Shown here: positions 27,641-41,362 of the stretch, one piece after another
How positions within the stretch are numbered: position 1 is the first letter of the stretch
Layout: the number at the start of each line of letters is the position of its first letter
Source: Paulownia fortunei
Lineage: Eukaryota > Streptophyta > Magnoliopsida > Lamiales > Paulowniaceae
NCBI GenBank assembly: GCA_019321725.1
Contig: CM033119.1
Coordinates: 3,001,865 to 3,065,864, forward strand
DNA length: 64,000 bases
Direction: 5' to 3'
The notes under the pieces: generated by a model
The model's input: the letters and a program-made list of their open reading frames with translations, nothing else
What the model was told of the DNA's origin: nothing
Database searches by the model: none
Program-made: the position numbers and the translations under genes

Positions 27641-30540
27641 AAGGGAAAAGTGAAATTATAGTGGAGGTGGGGGCTTGGGGCCTTTAGGCACCACCCTTTT
27701 CAAGTTTTGTTCGATGCATATATAATTAACTTACCTTTCTTTCCACATATATTTGGACTTGCTTGGTATTTTTGTGGAAAAATATTACAACTCTGATTAT
27801 ATAAAAGATTCAGGTAATTCGTTATCTACATTGTTGGCGCGGTCTGAGGAGTTGCATTCATTATTACAGACATCTATTTGTATTTCTTTGACTGAAATTA
27901 CTTATAAAATTTTGCTTCTAGTTGAAACTTTTTTATTTATCTTGTTATTAGTGCATAGAAACGTGTATTCTTATGTCTGATTTACAGTAATTCCATGTTT
28001 ACCTGGTATGAAAAACAAGATTTTCTGATAGATTATTTGTTTTATTTCTAATAAATTAAATTGCACATAATATTTAGTTGAAAACTTAATAGACTAGCTG
28101 TTCGTGGAAATCAATCTATATATACATTGTACGTACGTGCTTGGTTAAAAGAGAGCCTCAATCATGGAGACATGACATTATATACCAACATAACAGCTTT
28201 ATATCTTTCGAGCAAAGTAATTGTCTAGACGTATCAGAATCCATTCCTAGTCCAGTACACTACTGAGGAATCATGCCATCTGACAATAATCTTTATGTAA
28301 GAATAAATTCTTTCCAAAAATAAATCAACAGTAATTCGTGTGGACTTTCATTAATGTGAAACAATTTGAGATATCAAACCCCTACGTGATAGTGTTGAAG
28401 ACGCGCACAACTTATAATTAAATTTTCATTTCTAGCCGTTTAAGCTTTTGAACAAGGGATAAAGTTTTGGGATTAAGCTTATTGTTTAGGCAAGTAATTT
28501 ATCTTTTGCTAAACGACACGTGAAATAGTGCGTATAATAGCATAAAATTTATTCGTTCACGATCATTAAGAGGGTTCAAAAAGATATAAAAGACAAAAGG
28601 TAAAGAACATGTAACGAAACAAACAAAATATTGGTAGAAGAAAGCCATCTCATGTGCTTTTTCTTTGATACAGAACAAAATCTCCAACAATTAAGATTCA
28701 CATGCATTCTGTTCCTACAGAAAGAGTTGTAACTTGGGAAGGAAGTGATTAGTTTATCATGTGATTGAATTTCAACCTACTAAACACAGGATTTAGCAAC
28801 ATAGACTAAAGCATGGAGGTAGGATTAGAATATGGATTCCCATGAGATAAAAATCAGAGTCTCACACAATATCTACACACAAAAAAAAAAAACAAACAAA
28901 CAAAGGAATTATCTGTTTTTGCATAGTTTTCATGTCTAGAAATTGAGTTAGGGTTTTTAAAAACATAAAGGTAATGCACTTTAGGGCAGTTACACCAGAC
29001 TCGACTGCTTCATGAGGAAAGCACGAACATGGAGAAGCCTTGCGTGTCTTTTAGATCCGTTTGTTCGGTTATATTTATGAAGGGGATACCAATCACTGCA
29101 ACTTTTGTGGTATAACTACAATTCGGATCATTTGTCTTAATTTGATATTTTATTTCATATTCTGTACGATAAATGTATGTCAAATATAAGTAATATTTTT
29201 TTCGATATACATTTATTTTGAATCGAATATACTTGTTGTGCATCTATGAAATAAAAGACGATGAGATAAAATATTAAATTAAAACAAAAGATAAAAAATT
29301 ATATAATCTACTTCAACTACACATTTTCTAAAGTTTTTAACTTGCAAGCATGCAATATAAATTTGACATTTCATTCAATACCTGTTGGCTTTGTGGCGAA
29401 GTAGTTCGAATCTTGTACTTCAATTTTTCATTTGTCTTTAAATATTTCTCTTTTATTTCTTCCAATTAAACGTGAAAATCGGCATACATAATTGAATGCT
29501 TTAATACCTTTTAAGCACAAGCACTATCCTTTGTCATTAGCCCTACCCCTTTAATTACAGATAAAAAGCTAAAGAAGAATAAAGGAAATTCTGAAGTTAA
29601 CAGTCGGGACAATCTCGTTTATTGCTGACACTTACATGGGAAGGATCCTAAAACCTAATGCCATGGATTTTCTGAAGATCTCGTATTATATTCGATTCAA
29701 AGAAGATACTATTCATGTCGTATCATCTGTCATGACTTATTCTTAATAAGTTGTAAGAATTATACCATCGCCAATATCACTCACTAATTTATCACCTCTT
29801 CTTGTTCTGAAATTAAATAATCATTGATTATATTATTGTAGAATCTTTTTTGCACACACGCACTCACACACACATATATATATGTCGTGCAATTTTGTAT
29901 GTTTAGCTCTTATTCCACGTGTCTTAAATTTGGCAAGAAAATGTATATTTGGGTTTACTTAATAAATCAAGAATAACCGAAATAAATGGTATTAAAAGTA
30001 TATATGTATTAGCCGGCGAAAAATTCAATTTTGTTTATATAAATTGATGTTTCATTTTCTATTTCATCATCATAGATAAATGTCAATAAACACTTGATTT
30101 TGAATTACATAGACTTAGTATGTATCTTGAAATGCAATATAAGATGAAATATAAATTAAAACAAAGAATTTAAATTAAAAATAATGTTTCAGACAATGCG
30201 AACTTTAAAAAATGCAAGTTCATAAATTATATATGAAAAAAAAGAAGATAAAAACAATAATCAAATTGTCATTCTACTAAAGGACTGTCGAATATTATTT
30301 ATTTATACATAGAAAAATATTGTCATCATGAAAGAGGGAGCACCTAATTTATGGCATAAGCATTTGACTGGGTGTCAACAATGGAGAATGGATTGCTGAA
30401 GAGGAAAGCACTAGTAATTAAAAGAGGAAAAGTTTAGAGACACAAAGAGTTGGGAATCAGATAATATTTGTAAATGGGATGGAGTGTGCTTTCCACACGA
30501 ATGCCACCAACACTCATCATAACATATCTTATTCAATATC

Positions 30541-30575
30541 CATATATATATATACATATATATATATATATTGTT
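30541..30575. repeat. AT-rich dinucleotide microsatellite
   Basis: Runs of alternating A and T broken once by a C, about 30 bases in total, in the long intergenic space. Confidence 0.8.
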
Positions 30576-33351
30576 GCCCAGTTTCCCTTCTTCTCTTCAC
30601 CGTTAATTCCATTTCCTTTTAAATATATGAAAAGTGAATGGGGGCATTTGCCCCTCCCACTTATGTGCACAATTATCATCTTATCCACCTATTTATATGC
30701 ATCTTTTTTTATGAAAATATTGAAAAAGAAAGAAACAGTTGATGGATGGCTCCACTACTATGTATGATGCTAGACATGATACCAAAAGAATCCATGTAGA
30801 CATATTATGATTGGTAAATCAAGAACCATTGCTGTAAATATTGTCTCTTCTACTTTCATATTTCAACTTCAATTCTATTGTTAGATCGACGTGTTATGTT
30901 ACGACTAACATATTTCATTATAGTAGAAATACACACTTTCTCTCTTACAATTCTTCTCTTTCTCACTCATTCTATATAACGGTTATATTTAACAGATTCT
31001 CCTGCCATCATATATTTATTTTTGAATTAAATAAATAAATAAATAAATAGGAGTTCATATCATAGTCCCGTCTAGGATAAGGTAAAATTTGCTCTCGACA
31101 ACACTAAAATTTTCTATATACATTTAAAATTCGAAACATGCATGTAGACATTGCAAAGTATATATGATGGGAAGACACATGTCTCTGTGTTTGTTTATTA
31201 TGTGTAATAATTTCCCACGAATGCTTCTTAAAGGGCAGAAATATGGAAACATAACAAAATATTCCACAGACAAGCGCGGCATGAACAGTTCGACGATAGG
31301 CTTAATTTCTGTCCATCTTTTAAGTGGAGAAATAGAAACAAATCATTTCATATTGGTGGAGCAGACCAGTGATCAAGCTATGCTCCTTTAGTGCGTAGGA
31401 AACAAGACTTGTTGTACGTAGGAGACAAGCTAAGGTAGAAAGAATTCATTTCTCTCTATTTTTCCTTCAAAACAGTTTTACTTCTAGAGAAAGTTTTTTT
31501 TTTATTTTTTTTTGGGGGGGTATATTCAGTCTTTTTTTTTTCCTTTTTTCTATAAAACAAGCGTTATGCACCTGCATAAGTTAAGAAAATATCAGAAAAG
31601 AATTTGATGTTATTGAAAAAAACTATACTGAAAAAAGAGATGTTTTGTCAATTTTTTATCAATTTAATTAGAGTTTCATATAATGATATTTAAACTATTT
31701 TTTTTTTCAAAAAATAAACAATTAATCAGTCATTTATTTAATTATAAATAAAGGTGAAGCAACTCAAGTGAGGTGATTACATATCTTTAAAGATTACTAA
31801 TGTTCGATTGATGGTTATTTGCTAGATGGCTTTCATGTATTTGAGTCCATTTTATTTTAATTTAAGATATATAGTCATGAAGAAATCCCAATGAGTTTGA
31901 TTATTTATAAATGCTAATCTATGACCTTTAATATTTTTCTTGTTTACTTGGTCACATTCGTGCAAATATTAGATGAGTCATTACATAAATAAACAGATAC
32001 ATTAAAAGTATCATCTAATTTTACTGCATCTAAAATATTATCATGGATTCGAGCGACCAATTCCCCGAAATAGAAAAAAAAAATAGTAAAAAGTATCAAG
32101 ACATGGTGACAAATTAAGAAAAGAAAAAAAGCATATTAAATGTGGTGTCACACTCACGTGTTGTCTTGTAGTGAAGAGGATTGAGGGTAACCACATGCAT
32201 TGTCTTTATTCTGTTTATCATAGAATGGGACATCTGCATGCCTAGCTTGTTTGGAAATTCATTATTAATGGAATTTATAATATATAAGTTTATTTATGAA
32301 ATTATTAAATGTTTGTTAGTTAATATTAAATAAATTTTTGGGATAAGCCATATCTATACATTCTAGAGAAGTGATAATTGATGATTTCTTAAAACCCATT
32401 TCCATCACATTCATACTCTAAGAGAAACCTTTCAAGTCACCTTTTAAAAAATTAAAAATACTTTTTTATTTATTATTTTTTAAAAAAAAATAAATCTCGA
32501 ATTCACAATATTTATTTTCTGGCTCTATCCTTGTCTTCATGTGACTAAAAGTTGGTATGTTCAAAATTTATCCTCTATCTTTCTATCTAAACCATCAATT
32601 TCAACATCATTATAATAGTCCATTTATATAAAAACTCGTAATAAGTAGAGATAATATTATTATATACACGTTAAATTTTTATTTTTCAAACCAAATACAG
32701 TTTTAAGTGAAGAATGCACTTTTAGTTCTTAAAACACTTTATAAAATAATTTTTCACTAAAAGACTTCTTAAAAAAAAAATACTTAATAAAAAATTATTT
32801 TCTAAAGAAACTTTCATTTCCAAATACTTCTTGACATGCGCTTTATCCTTTTGGTTCTCGAAGTTTGTCTCAACATTCTTCTTTTGCTATAGTCATGAAG
32901 TAATAGACCTAATACTGGACCTAACAAGATGGGCTTGGCCCATTCCCCTCACAAAATATCCCTTATTAAGTTGTTACAAAAATGGGCCTAACATCTGTAG
33001 ATAGCCTTGCACTCAAAACTTACAAAAAAAAATGAATAAAAAAATAGGTTCCCTGTTTCTTGAAGCTTTCCATTTGTCCAACCAAACAAAGCCTACTTTT
33101 ATTCTTGTGTTAAAAGCAGGGTGTTTTGGGCTGGGCCCAATTTCTTTCCATCGAATTGCCAACTGCCACATGTTGCCGTAAACAGGTAAGGTGGGTCCAA
33201 CAGTCCTCCAATTTAGTCAAATTCTTAATTCTAACCCCCAAAGTTTTTTTCAACTCCCCTTTCCAACCAACCAGTCCTCTCCACCCAAAAACTCCAAAAA
33301 ATCTCACACAAATTTTCATCAACTAATCATTGTTGCATACTCACTAATGAA

Positions 33352-36135
33352 ATGATGGACCCGAAGTTTGCCGGAAAGTCCGTACCCGAAGGCCCATACA
33401 TACCGGGCAGAACAGACTTGGACCAGATGCCAGACACACCGACCCGCCGGGCCCACCACCGCCGGGCCCACTCGGAGACCTTCTTCCGTTTCCCTGAGCT
33501 CGACGACATCCTCCTCGACGGCGTCCTAGCTGACCTCAACCTCGACCTCCTCCAAACCCCTCCTTCCCTCCTTCCCAATGGGCCGCCGCCGTTGGCCCAG
33601 CTCAACAAGACCAACGAGACCAAGCCTGTGTCCCATTTAAGGAGCCTGTCGGTCGACGCGGACTTTTTCGATGGGCTTGGATTGGACGGCCCGCCGCCGG
33701 TTTCGATGGCGGCGGAAGTAGGTCCCGGGCCGAGACACAGGCATAGCAACTCCGTGGATGAGTATTCCAGTGCGATGTCGTCTGAATTGGACTCTATTGC
33801 GAAGAAGGCTATGGCTGCTGATAGACTAGCGGAGCTTTCTTTGATTGACCCCAAGAGAGCCAAAAGGTTTGACTTTTCCAGTGCGTTTACTTTTTGCGGG
33901 TCTAGTGATAATGAATATGTATGAATTGGGATGAGATTTTTCAAATTTTATGTGGGGTTTTTGCACTTTATCTTTGTGTTTGTTTTAGCTAGTAGTATGC
34001 GTGATTGTTTCTCCTTCTAGGTTTTTGAGCCCCGCATCTGAATTACAGCAGAAGGGTAGAGAAGAGTAAGTACTGAAAAATGGGTCACATGCCATATGTT
34101 TGCAGCGTACTGAATCATAGAAACGCAAAGACAACGCCAATGGCTGTCTGATAAATTTTTTGACTTGGTCAAGTTAGTCATTTTGATTCAAGAAACATCA
34201 TAAGCATTATTAATATATGGCGTTATCAAAGGTTTTGTATTCAATATTTCGTTGAGTACGATATACGTGTGTTCATCTTGTGAGTACAATATACGTGCAT
34301 GTACATGTAAACATACTTTCATTCCCATATATTTTGTCTTTATGTGGGGCATTGATTCAATAATATTCGATAACCTTGTTTGTAATATTGCATGTTTGAT
34401 CTGGAGAATTGCTGTCTTTGTAGGATACTTGCGAATAGACAATCTGCTGCACGATCCAAAGAGAGAAAAACACGTTACACGAGTGAGCTGGAGAGGAAAG
34501 TGCAAACTCTGCAGACTGAAGCAACCACACTGTCGGCTCAGATCACATTGCTGCAGGTATGTGTGCTGCTAGATGTTGATACTTGTTAAAATAATTTATG
34601 TGCTTGGAAACTTTTTTAATTACTAGAAATAGAAATGCTAGCTCCGCTTTATAATGTTTCCTCTTGAAATCAATTAAACTAGTGTGCTTAACAAATGACA
34701 TTGATTTTCCATTAAGTAAAACACTCAAAACTCAACGATACAAAGCATTATCCTACAGAAAACCTAGGGATCTGCTCTTAATTGTGAAAGGTTTGGTACA
34801 GATTCAGTTCCTATGAAAAACTGCTAAGGAAAGTATGTGTTTGATTGGGGTGGTTGGTTCACTAAACAGGGTGAATCTTTAGAAAGTTGTGTGACTGGCA
34901 AGCAATTGGGCAAAGTTCTCCAAACATCTAGGTGTTGTGCTGGTAAATTGTTTAACGGTGAGGCTTTTGTCATGATAAGTGATGTGGTTATCAAACACTG
35001 GAAGAGCCTTCCTTTCCCTGCTGTTCCTTTAACCGCTCAGTTGATAGGGGAGGTGAGTGTCGAAAACATGTACCAAGTGATGAATAGGGAAGTAATTCTG
35101 AATTACAGAAGCAGAAACAGGAATCTTGCAAATACAGCATTAAAGTTGCAAAATTACAAGATTAACTTTTGGAATTATAGTTTCATGCATTCAATCCTGT
35201 ATCTAATTGGTTGTGATGGATCCTATCTAAGGAACTATAGCATCTTGGTCAATAGTTTCCTTGTGTGTATAATGCATTTTTACTTATTATGACCTTTAAT
35301 CTTGTTTTTTAAGTTATTGAAAAAGTATTATGATTTTATTGATTCATTTCTTAGAACGTTGAAGTGCTATCTATGTTACATTATTGGAAGAAAAATGTAA
35401 AAGCTGCAAATATTATTAGATGTTATAAATACGGTTAAAAAGCATAGTAGCGAGGGATTTTCCCTTAGCTGTGTCTTTTAACATCTATTGACATCTTATG
35501 TCAGTCGTATATTTGCATATTACATTTGGATCACAATTAACCCAAAAATTAGGAACACAAGGAATTTGATCAGACAAGCTAAACTGAGATTAGTCAAAAT
35601 TCAAAACAGAATTATTTGTTGTAGATTCAACAGTCATCAATTGTACAAGTTAGAAGTTACTAATTAGTGAAAAATTTACCTTTATGAAGTATGGATTTTT
35701 TACATGTAAATTTATAGCCATAGTTAAAGTTGAGAAAAATTCCCTGCAAAGTTGTTCTCAGTGCTTGTTTACAAGCCATTAAGCCTAACATGAAACTACT
35801 ATTAAGTCTCTTGCAACAATTTATTATTTTTATTTATTAGTGCCATGATGCTAAATATCTGCATGTTCTTGTCAAGAAAACTTATTTGTAGCCATAGTTA
35901 AAGTTGAGAAAAATTCCCTGCAAAGTTGTTCTCAGTGCTTGCAGTTTACAAGCCATTAAGCCTAACATGAAACTACTATTAAGTCTCTTATAACAATTTG
36001 TTATTAGTATTTATTAGTGCCATGATGCTAAATATTCGCATGTTCTTATCAAGAAAACTTAGGAAATGCTTAAATCCTTACTCCGGTGGATTCAAAAATA
36101 ACTTCGAATCCTTTTATCTAAGCTGCATAGACTCA

Positions 36136-36175
<40 letters not shown>

Positions 36176-39100
36176 TGCTAGTTGCTTATAAGCAATTTGC
36201 TCTAAGAAGCCCTCTTTCAAAGGTTATTTGACAAATTGAAGTATCTATAAGCATTTCGATGAAACAGCTGGGATATCTCATTTGTTATCTAGATTCTCTT
36301 GTGGACACTTCAACTGCATATATCCTTCTCCTTGTTTCAGAGTTAGAATTTTTGGAAGAAAAAAAAAAAACGCATATACATTCTGTTCCAAACAGCAGCT
36401 GCAAGTTTGCCTTAAAAAGTTATTCTAAGCTTATTTGTGCATAAATTCAAAAACAGCAAGCAGGGTAAAAATGTAGGATTCTGGGTAAAGGGAGCAACAG
36501 AGATTGATAAATGAGCAGGGGGTTGACGTAGGGGTGAGATGGGTTGTCAAGAGGCTAGTGGATTTTGGCACAGTATTTTTGGGCCACTGGCTGCTGTATC
36601 CTTTTCTTGAAATAGACATTTCATAATTTCATCCTAAAATCACCTTAAAGTGCATGTTGACACAGTGTTTCTTGGCACCAGTTAGTTACAATTTCAATTA
36701 TTTTCTGGAACTTTGTGCCAATTCAGATAGAATTTCTTATACCTGATAAAGGTGATATTGTTTTGTTGGGGGATGCTATGCAAAGTTAACAACCCAGAGG
36801 TGGCTTCCACCACTGTCTGGCTCATGATAGACCCTATTTGTCTAAGTAGAAAGATACTTTAGTCCCCAATTTGGCAAGAGATCATGGGATGCAAGACAAA
36901 TAAACACAAAGGAAAACTCAACTCAATCAATAAGCCTTATTTCATGTTAACCCAGGTCGGATACATGGATCCTGATTGGTGTGCTCAGCAAGCATACAAA
37001 GTAAACTAAAGCAGACAATAACTGATATGCGGTGTGCTTGTTTATTTGTCTGTCTTTTCTTTTTATATAAGAATATAACCCAAATAATCAAATTCAAAGA
37101 CTAATCTTAGCGTGTAGAAATTATAGATCACTGTTTTAGAATTCAATTCATAACAGGCACCAAAACTTTTACAAGGTGTTGCATATATCTGTGCCTTAAA
37201 GGACTCGAACGAGGAGATGACAAGATATAATCATGTGTCTCAGATAAATTCAAATCACATGAAGAGTATTGTGCTTGCTCCATTAAAGCAGCATGCATCA
37301 ATTTTTTAAGGGGCCTTAACTCACCTGGGTCAACCCCTGGTCTCCCAAAAGAAAAAATGAAGAAAAACTCAGTAATAGTGTACTAATATAATATGCTGAA
37401 TACAAGGCTTAGAAAGGACTCCTAAATGATGAAATGATCAGATACAATGATACACCCCATGTATATTTTGATCACTTGAAGAATCGCATGCTCGCTTTAC
37501 TAAAGCACATACACCATTTTTTTATGGGGCCTTAAGTGACCTGGGTAGGCACCTTACACCCCCACAGCCCACTAAAAAAATGAAAAAAAAAAAGTAAATA
37601 TTTAGGAATGCTCAAAAATTGGTGAGTTACTAAACCAATTTTTGAACTAAAATTGCAACCTAGTTGTTGGCATAACCCATGATGGACCTATGAAAATAGG
37701 TGACTCGAGATCTTACCTGACATTAAGAGGGTATAAAGATGGGATATGCTTTGTGTGCCGTGCTGTGGAAGTCAACAGAAGATACTGCTTTGGAGGAAAC
37801 CATCTTGCTGACCATTTTGTGGAGTGGATGCAGGAGTGGCTGCTGGAGCATGAGTAAAGCATGGGTGGTTATAACATCATGCCAGTATGCCACTAGAGTG
37901 CAAATTCAAAATTGTCTGTCCTCCCTTATATGGGGATGAGGAAGGATTTACTTAAGAAAATAATATATACAATCATAACAAATGTTCCTTTATAATGCCA
38001 ATAAACCTTTAAATATTGATGTCAGATGAATATTGGACATGGTTAATGAACAAAAAAATGATAAAATAAATGAAAGGCTTGTTATGTTGCTTGTGATATG
38101 ATCTGTGGAGAGTGATAAGGTACTTGGAATGAGTGATTATGGTGTCCAAGTGTTCCAGTTTCAAGTACCTGATAGTGCAACTTCTGTGATGATTAAGAAC
38201 GGTGCCACAAGAAACTGGAATCTTCGTCAAGAATGTGCACTTTTAGCTTTAAAAAGTTGAGTGCAGATTCTTAATGACGAATTCATGGGCACTTAGGGGA
38301 TGCCCACATAGTGATTGAATCCCTCTTAACTTTTATTCAATCCACGGGGTAATATCCTTGAAAATCATTATAGGTCCTTCACTACATTACAAAACAATTC
38401 ATTGACTGGAAAAGGATAGTTCTGTCCACCCAAGTTCTCATAAAATAAGTAATTTGAATTTCGTAACACCAACTATAGGTAACTCTTTAAATGTTAGATA
38501 TTGAAAATTGACATTAGTTTTAACTGAGACTCCAGAAACATAATCTGCTTTAGAATTGTTTAGTTATATGCACATTATCTCATACAATATGTTGTAAGTT
38601 GTATTCTCACGTAAATTGTTTTCTTGGTGCGTGTTTCTACAACCTTAACCATGAAGAAAAGTGGGAGAACAATACTATCAAAATAGTAAGAATGAACTGA
38701 TTTTGTATCATGTCATACAATGCAGAGAGACACTACTGGCTTGACAACTGAGAACAAGGAACTTAAAATGAAGTTACAGGCTATGGAGCAGCAAGCACAC
38801 CTTAGAGATGGTATGCATGGCTTCTGTTGTTTTTATTAGTCAAGTATCTCGTGTCCATCACTAGTGTTGATAATTTTCTGCCCAGAGTTATTTCATGTTC
38901 TTGTCGTTAATAATCTTAATATGTGCACGGCTCTCTCTACATGAATTTTAGCTTTAAATGAAGCATTGAAGGACGAACTGCAGTGGCTAAAGATTGCAGC
39001 AGGCCAAGTTCCTGGTGTCAATGGAAACAACAGAGGGTCATCTTCCCAATTTTCTTCCCAGCCTCCAACAATCCGCTACTTTGGTAACCACCAGGCACAG

Positions 39101-39208
39101 CAGCAGCAGCAACAGCAACCACTTCACATGCCTCATTCCAGCGCCAATAACCCTAGAGTTGGTGGGCAGTCCCAACTTAGCTTCCAGGATTTTAATCACA
39201 GGGTTTGA
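33352..39208 (+). CDS. bZIP transcription factor, group I (VIP1/RF2a type)
   Basis: Nuclear DNA-binding protein. Exons 33352-33866, 34424-34556, 38726-38810 and 38952-39208 join in phase to 329 residues (VIP1 of Arabidopsis is of similar size). The basic region [12 protein letters not shown] starts at about residue 176. It has Lys where most bZIPs have Arg (N-x7-K), the hallmark of group I, and a leucine zipper follows through exons 2-4. Upstream are three short basic/serine motifs ([23 protein letters not shown]) of the kind bound by 14-3-3 proteins after phosphorylation in this group, which controls nuclear entry. A glutamine run (about residues 291-298) lies near the C-terminus. Group I members act in vascular development, gibberellin control and osmotic or touch responses; the role here is inferred. 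Two adjacent ATGs (33352, 33355) are equally possible starts. Intron 3 is unusually long (4.2 kb). Confidence 0.94.
35715..36061. repeat. tandem duplication of about 170 bases in bZIP intron 3
   Basis: The block starting TAGCCATAGTTAAAGTTGAG and ending TCAAGAAAACTTA occurs at 35715-35884 and again at 35889-36061. The copies differ by a few substitutions and a three-base insertion. It is intronic, so no effect on the protein is expected. Confidence 0.92.
36138..36173. repeat. CA dinucleotide microsatellite
   Basis: About 18 uninterrupted CA units inside bZIP intron 3, directly after the second copy region of the local duplication. Likely polymorphic. Confidence 0.95.
37195..37590. repeat. diverged direct repeat pair in bZIP intron 3
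   Basis: Two blocks of about 185 bases (roughly 37195-37380 and 37405-37590) share the same order of landmarks: AAAGGACTC, ATCACxTGAAGA, GCTxxxTAAAGCA and GGGGCCTTAA-x-TGACCTGGGT-like sequence followed by an A-rich tail. Identity is moderate, so the duplication is older than the one at 35715. Confidence 0.7.
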
Positions 39209-41362
39209 TGACTTCTCAAAGACATCGCATCTGTAAAATTGGTATTTGGAAACAAAAAGTAATTTCTCCAGCTAGGCTCTTGTATATAAAAAAATATATA
39301 CACGTATTGCAGCATGAGGTTGTGATGAGTGTCAGCCTTTTATTACCTAGATACGTCAGTCTATAGGGCATAGAAATGATGCAATATATATGTAGTATTT
39401 AGATGTACGAGGAGTACCTATAACTGAATGACCATCTTATTATTTTTTCAAATTGTTGTGAATTAGTTCCTATAACGAGTCAAAAGGATCTTGGCAGATA
39501 AAAGGTTTATTCTTCTTATTTTTCTTTTCTTTTTTCTTTTCCTCTTCCATTTTCCCGGTCATTGGCAGATCAGAGTTAGATGTTAAAACATGCTCATATT
39601 TCCATTGTCTCGAATGATAGCAACTCCAGGTTGGCCTACAGGAAGAGCTCCATGAGTGATGAGTCCTGGCCCATATTTTATATTGTGATTTGTTATATGT
39701 TTAGTTCTGTGAGATGGAAAAGTTGCTAAAGAACAAATTTTTTATTTGTGCCACTTGATATTTTAGTCTTGGTAGTAAGCAGTTGGTGTACTTCAAAATT
39801 TAGATGGCTCAACTTCAGGGGAGTTACAGCTTGGGGAGAACAATTGCTAACGCCTGATGATGGGGAAATTTTTAAAATCGTCCCTGAGGTTTTAACTGAT
39901 TGTCAAAATCATCTCTAAGATTTTTATTTTTGTCATTGTTATCCTTTTGATATGATTTTTTTGGTGACAAAATCTAGCAAATGAAGGGCAATTTGGCATT
40001 TGTACGGAATCATCATGAGGTTTTCAGTTTTATCAATTTTATCTTCCAAAATCCAGAAAATGAAGGGTGATTTGGTAGTTGTAATATAAAAAATATCAAA
40101 TGAAATACAGCAAACTCATTTACGAGGGCAATCAGTTGAAATTATCTCATTACATTTTTGTTTAGTAGGAGATTTTCTTGCTTAGTGGTTATAAATAAAT
40201 ATGAAGACATATTAATTTTGGGGATTGGAGATGTAAACATGTACGTGTACGTGGCTTAGAATAGAAGCTTTCTAATCAAATAATATATCAGATGATAAGT
40301 AAAGTTTTGGCCTTGGTCATTTGGATAAGAATTTTGACTGAAAAAGGAATTGAAAGATATCCATAGAGGGGTGTTTATATTGCAAATTGGGTGGATTTTG
40401 TTAATATTTTGGTCCAACTTTGCGAATATGGTTTTGAATTTACTTAATCAACATCGACTCGATTTTATTTTCCAAAATTAAAATTTTTCCAAAATTAAAT
40501 TAGAAATTATACTATATTATTGCAATTATACTATATGGTTGTTTTCACAAGTCCACTTTGTTAGAAACCACAAAGAAGCAAAAATCTAGATAATGGAGTT
40601 TTACAACATGCTGATATTACTTCCAAAAATCCATAGTTGGCAAGCCTGTCCCTGTTAATTATTTATCATCTTCTCAGTTTATTATTTATGATCCTTGGTT
40701 TTTTCATCTTAAGGCATGTCGCCCCTTTACCTAGTACGTTGCAAACGACTAGCAGACAATAAGACGCGAAAATTTATTGTTAGTACCGCCCTCCTATCAC
40801 AACCAATGCCAAAATTGGCCATATTCGTAGAAGGGTGGATGGGAGGAGAAGCAAATGCTGAGGTTCAAGAATGATAGAATATAGTAGCATGGTCGGCAAA
40901 ACAAACTGAATATCGCTATCAAGTGAGATTTACAACCTAATCCATCATTAGTCAAATGAAATTACTAGTAATACATGATCTTCCACATGTCAACAAGCTA
41001 AAATAAAGAAGCATTTGAAGGAGGACAAGCAGTTCCACCCACAGTTGATTCCCTATACTTAGTAGAGTTTTGACGTATATGAAGAACAAGGAGGCTAGCT
41101 TCCATAAATATAGATTCCAGGAAAAGCGAAAAGCACAAGAGAGTTTAGAGCTATCTTCAACAAGAAATGCCTGTCAATGAGTAGTCATCAGAGAAATCAC
41201 CAAATATTTTGACATAGTCTAGGACTTTAGAGCTGTCACTATATAATGTGCTGCCACCATGAGTCAGCAAGAAAGAGGTTAGATAAGCGTGAGAGATCGA
41301 GTTGATTACTAGCAGATAACAAGTATTCCCCGGTTCAAAGAAAGTCCTGGTGGAGATTAGAC
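39209..41362. other. intergenic region, bZIP to P450
   Basis: Begins with the bZIP 3' flank. Around 39865-40110 lies a repeat-like stretch that contains a direct pair of segments (AAATGAAGGGCAATTTGGCA near 39978 and AAATGAAGGGTGATTTGGTA near 40059), perhaps a transposon remnant. A TATA-like ATAAATATA near 41104-41112 could serve the P450 gene. No coding sequence seen. Confidence 0.45.

Larger units (their letters stand above)
27541..33351. other. intergenic region between iron transporter homolog and bZIP gene
   Basis: About 5.8 kb between two divergent genes, AT-rich, with many short unrelated open frames and no recognised coding sequence. It holds a CA/TA microsatellite near 29855-29885, an AT microsatellite near 30541-30575 and T- and G-homopolymer runs near 31493-31545. 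The last 300 bases are less AT-rich and are likely the bZIP promoter and leader. Confidence 0.5.

Noticed and set aside
33327..33944. Long 205-codon minus frame opposite bZIP exon 1
   Set aside because: Shadow of the GC-rich first coding exon on the other strand.
37190..37225. GGACTCGAACGA resembling a tRNA T-arm
   Set aside because: No acceptor stem, anticodon arm or second arm could be formed around it.
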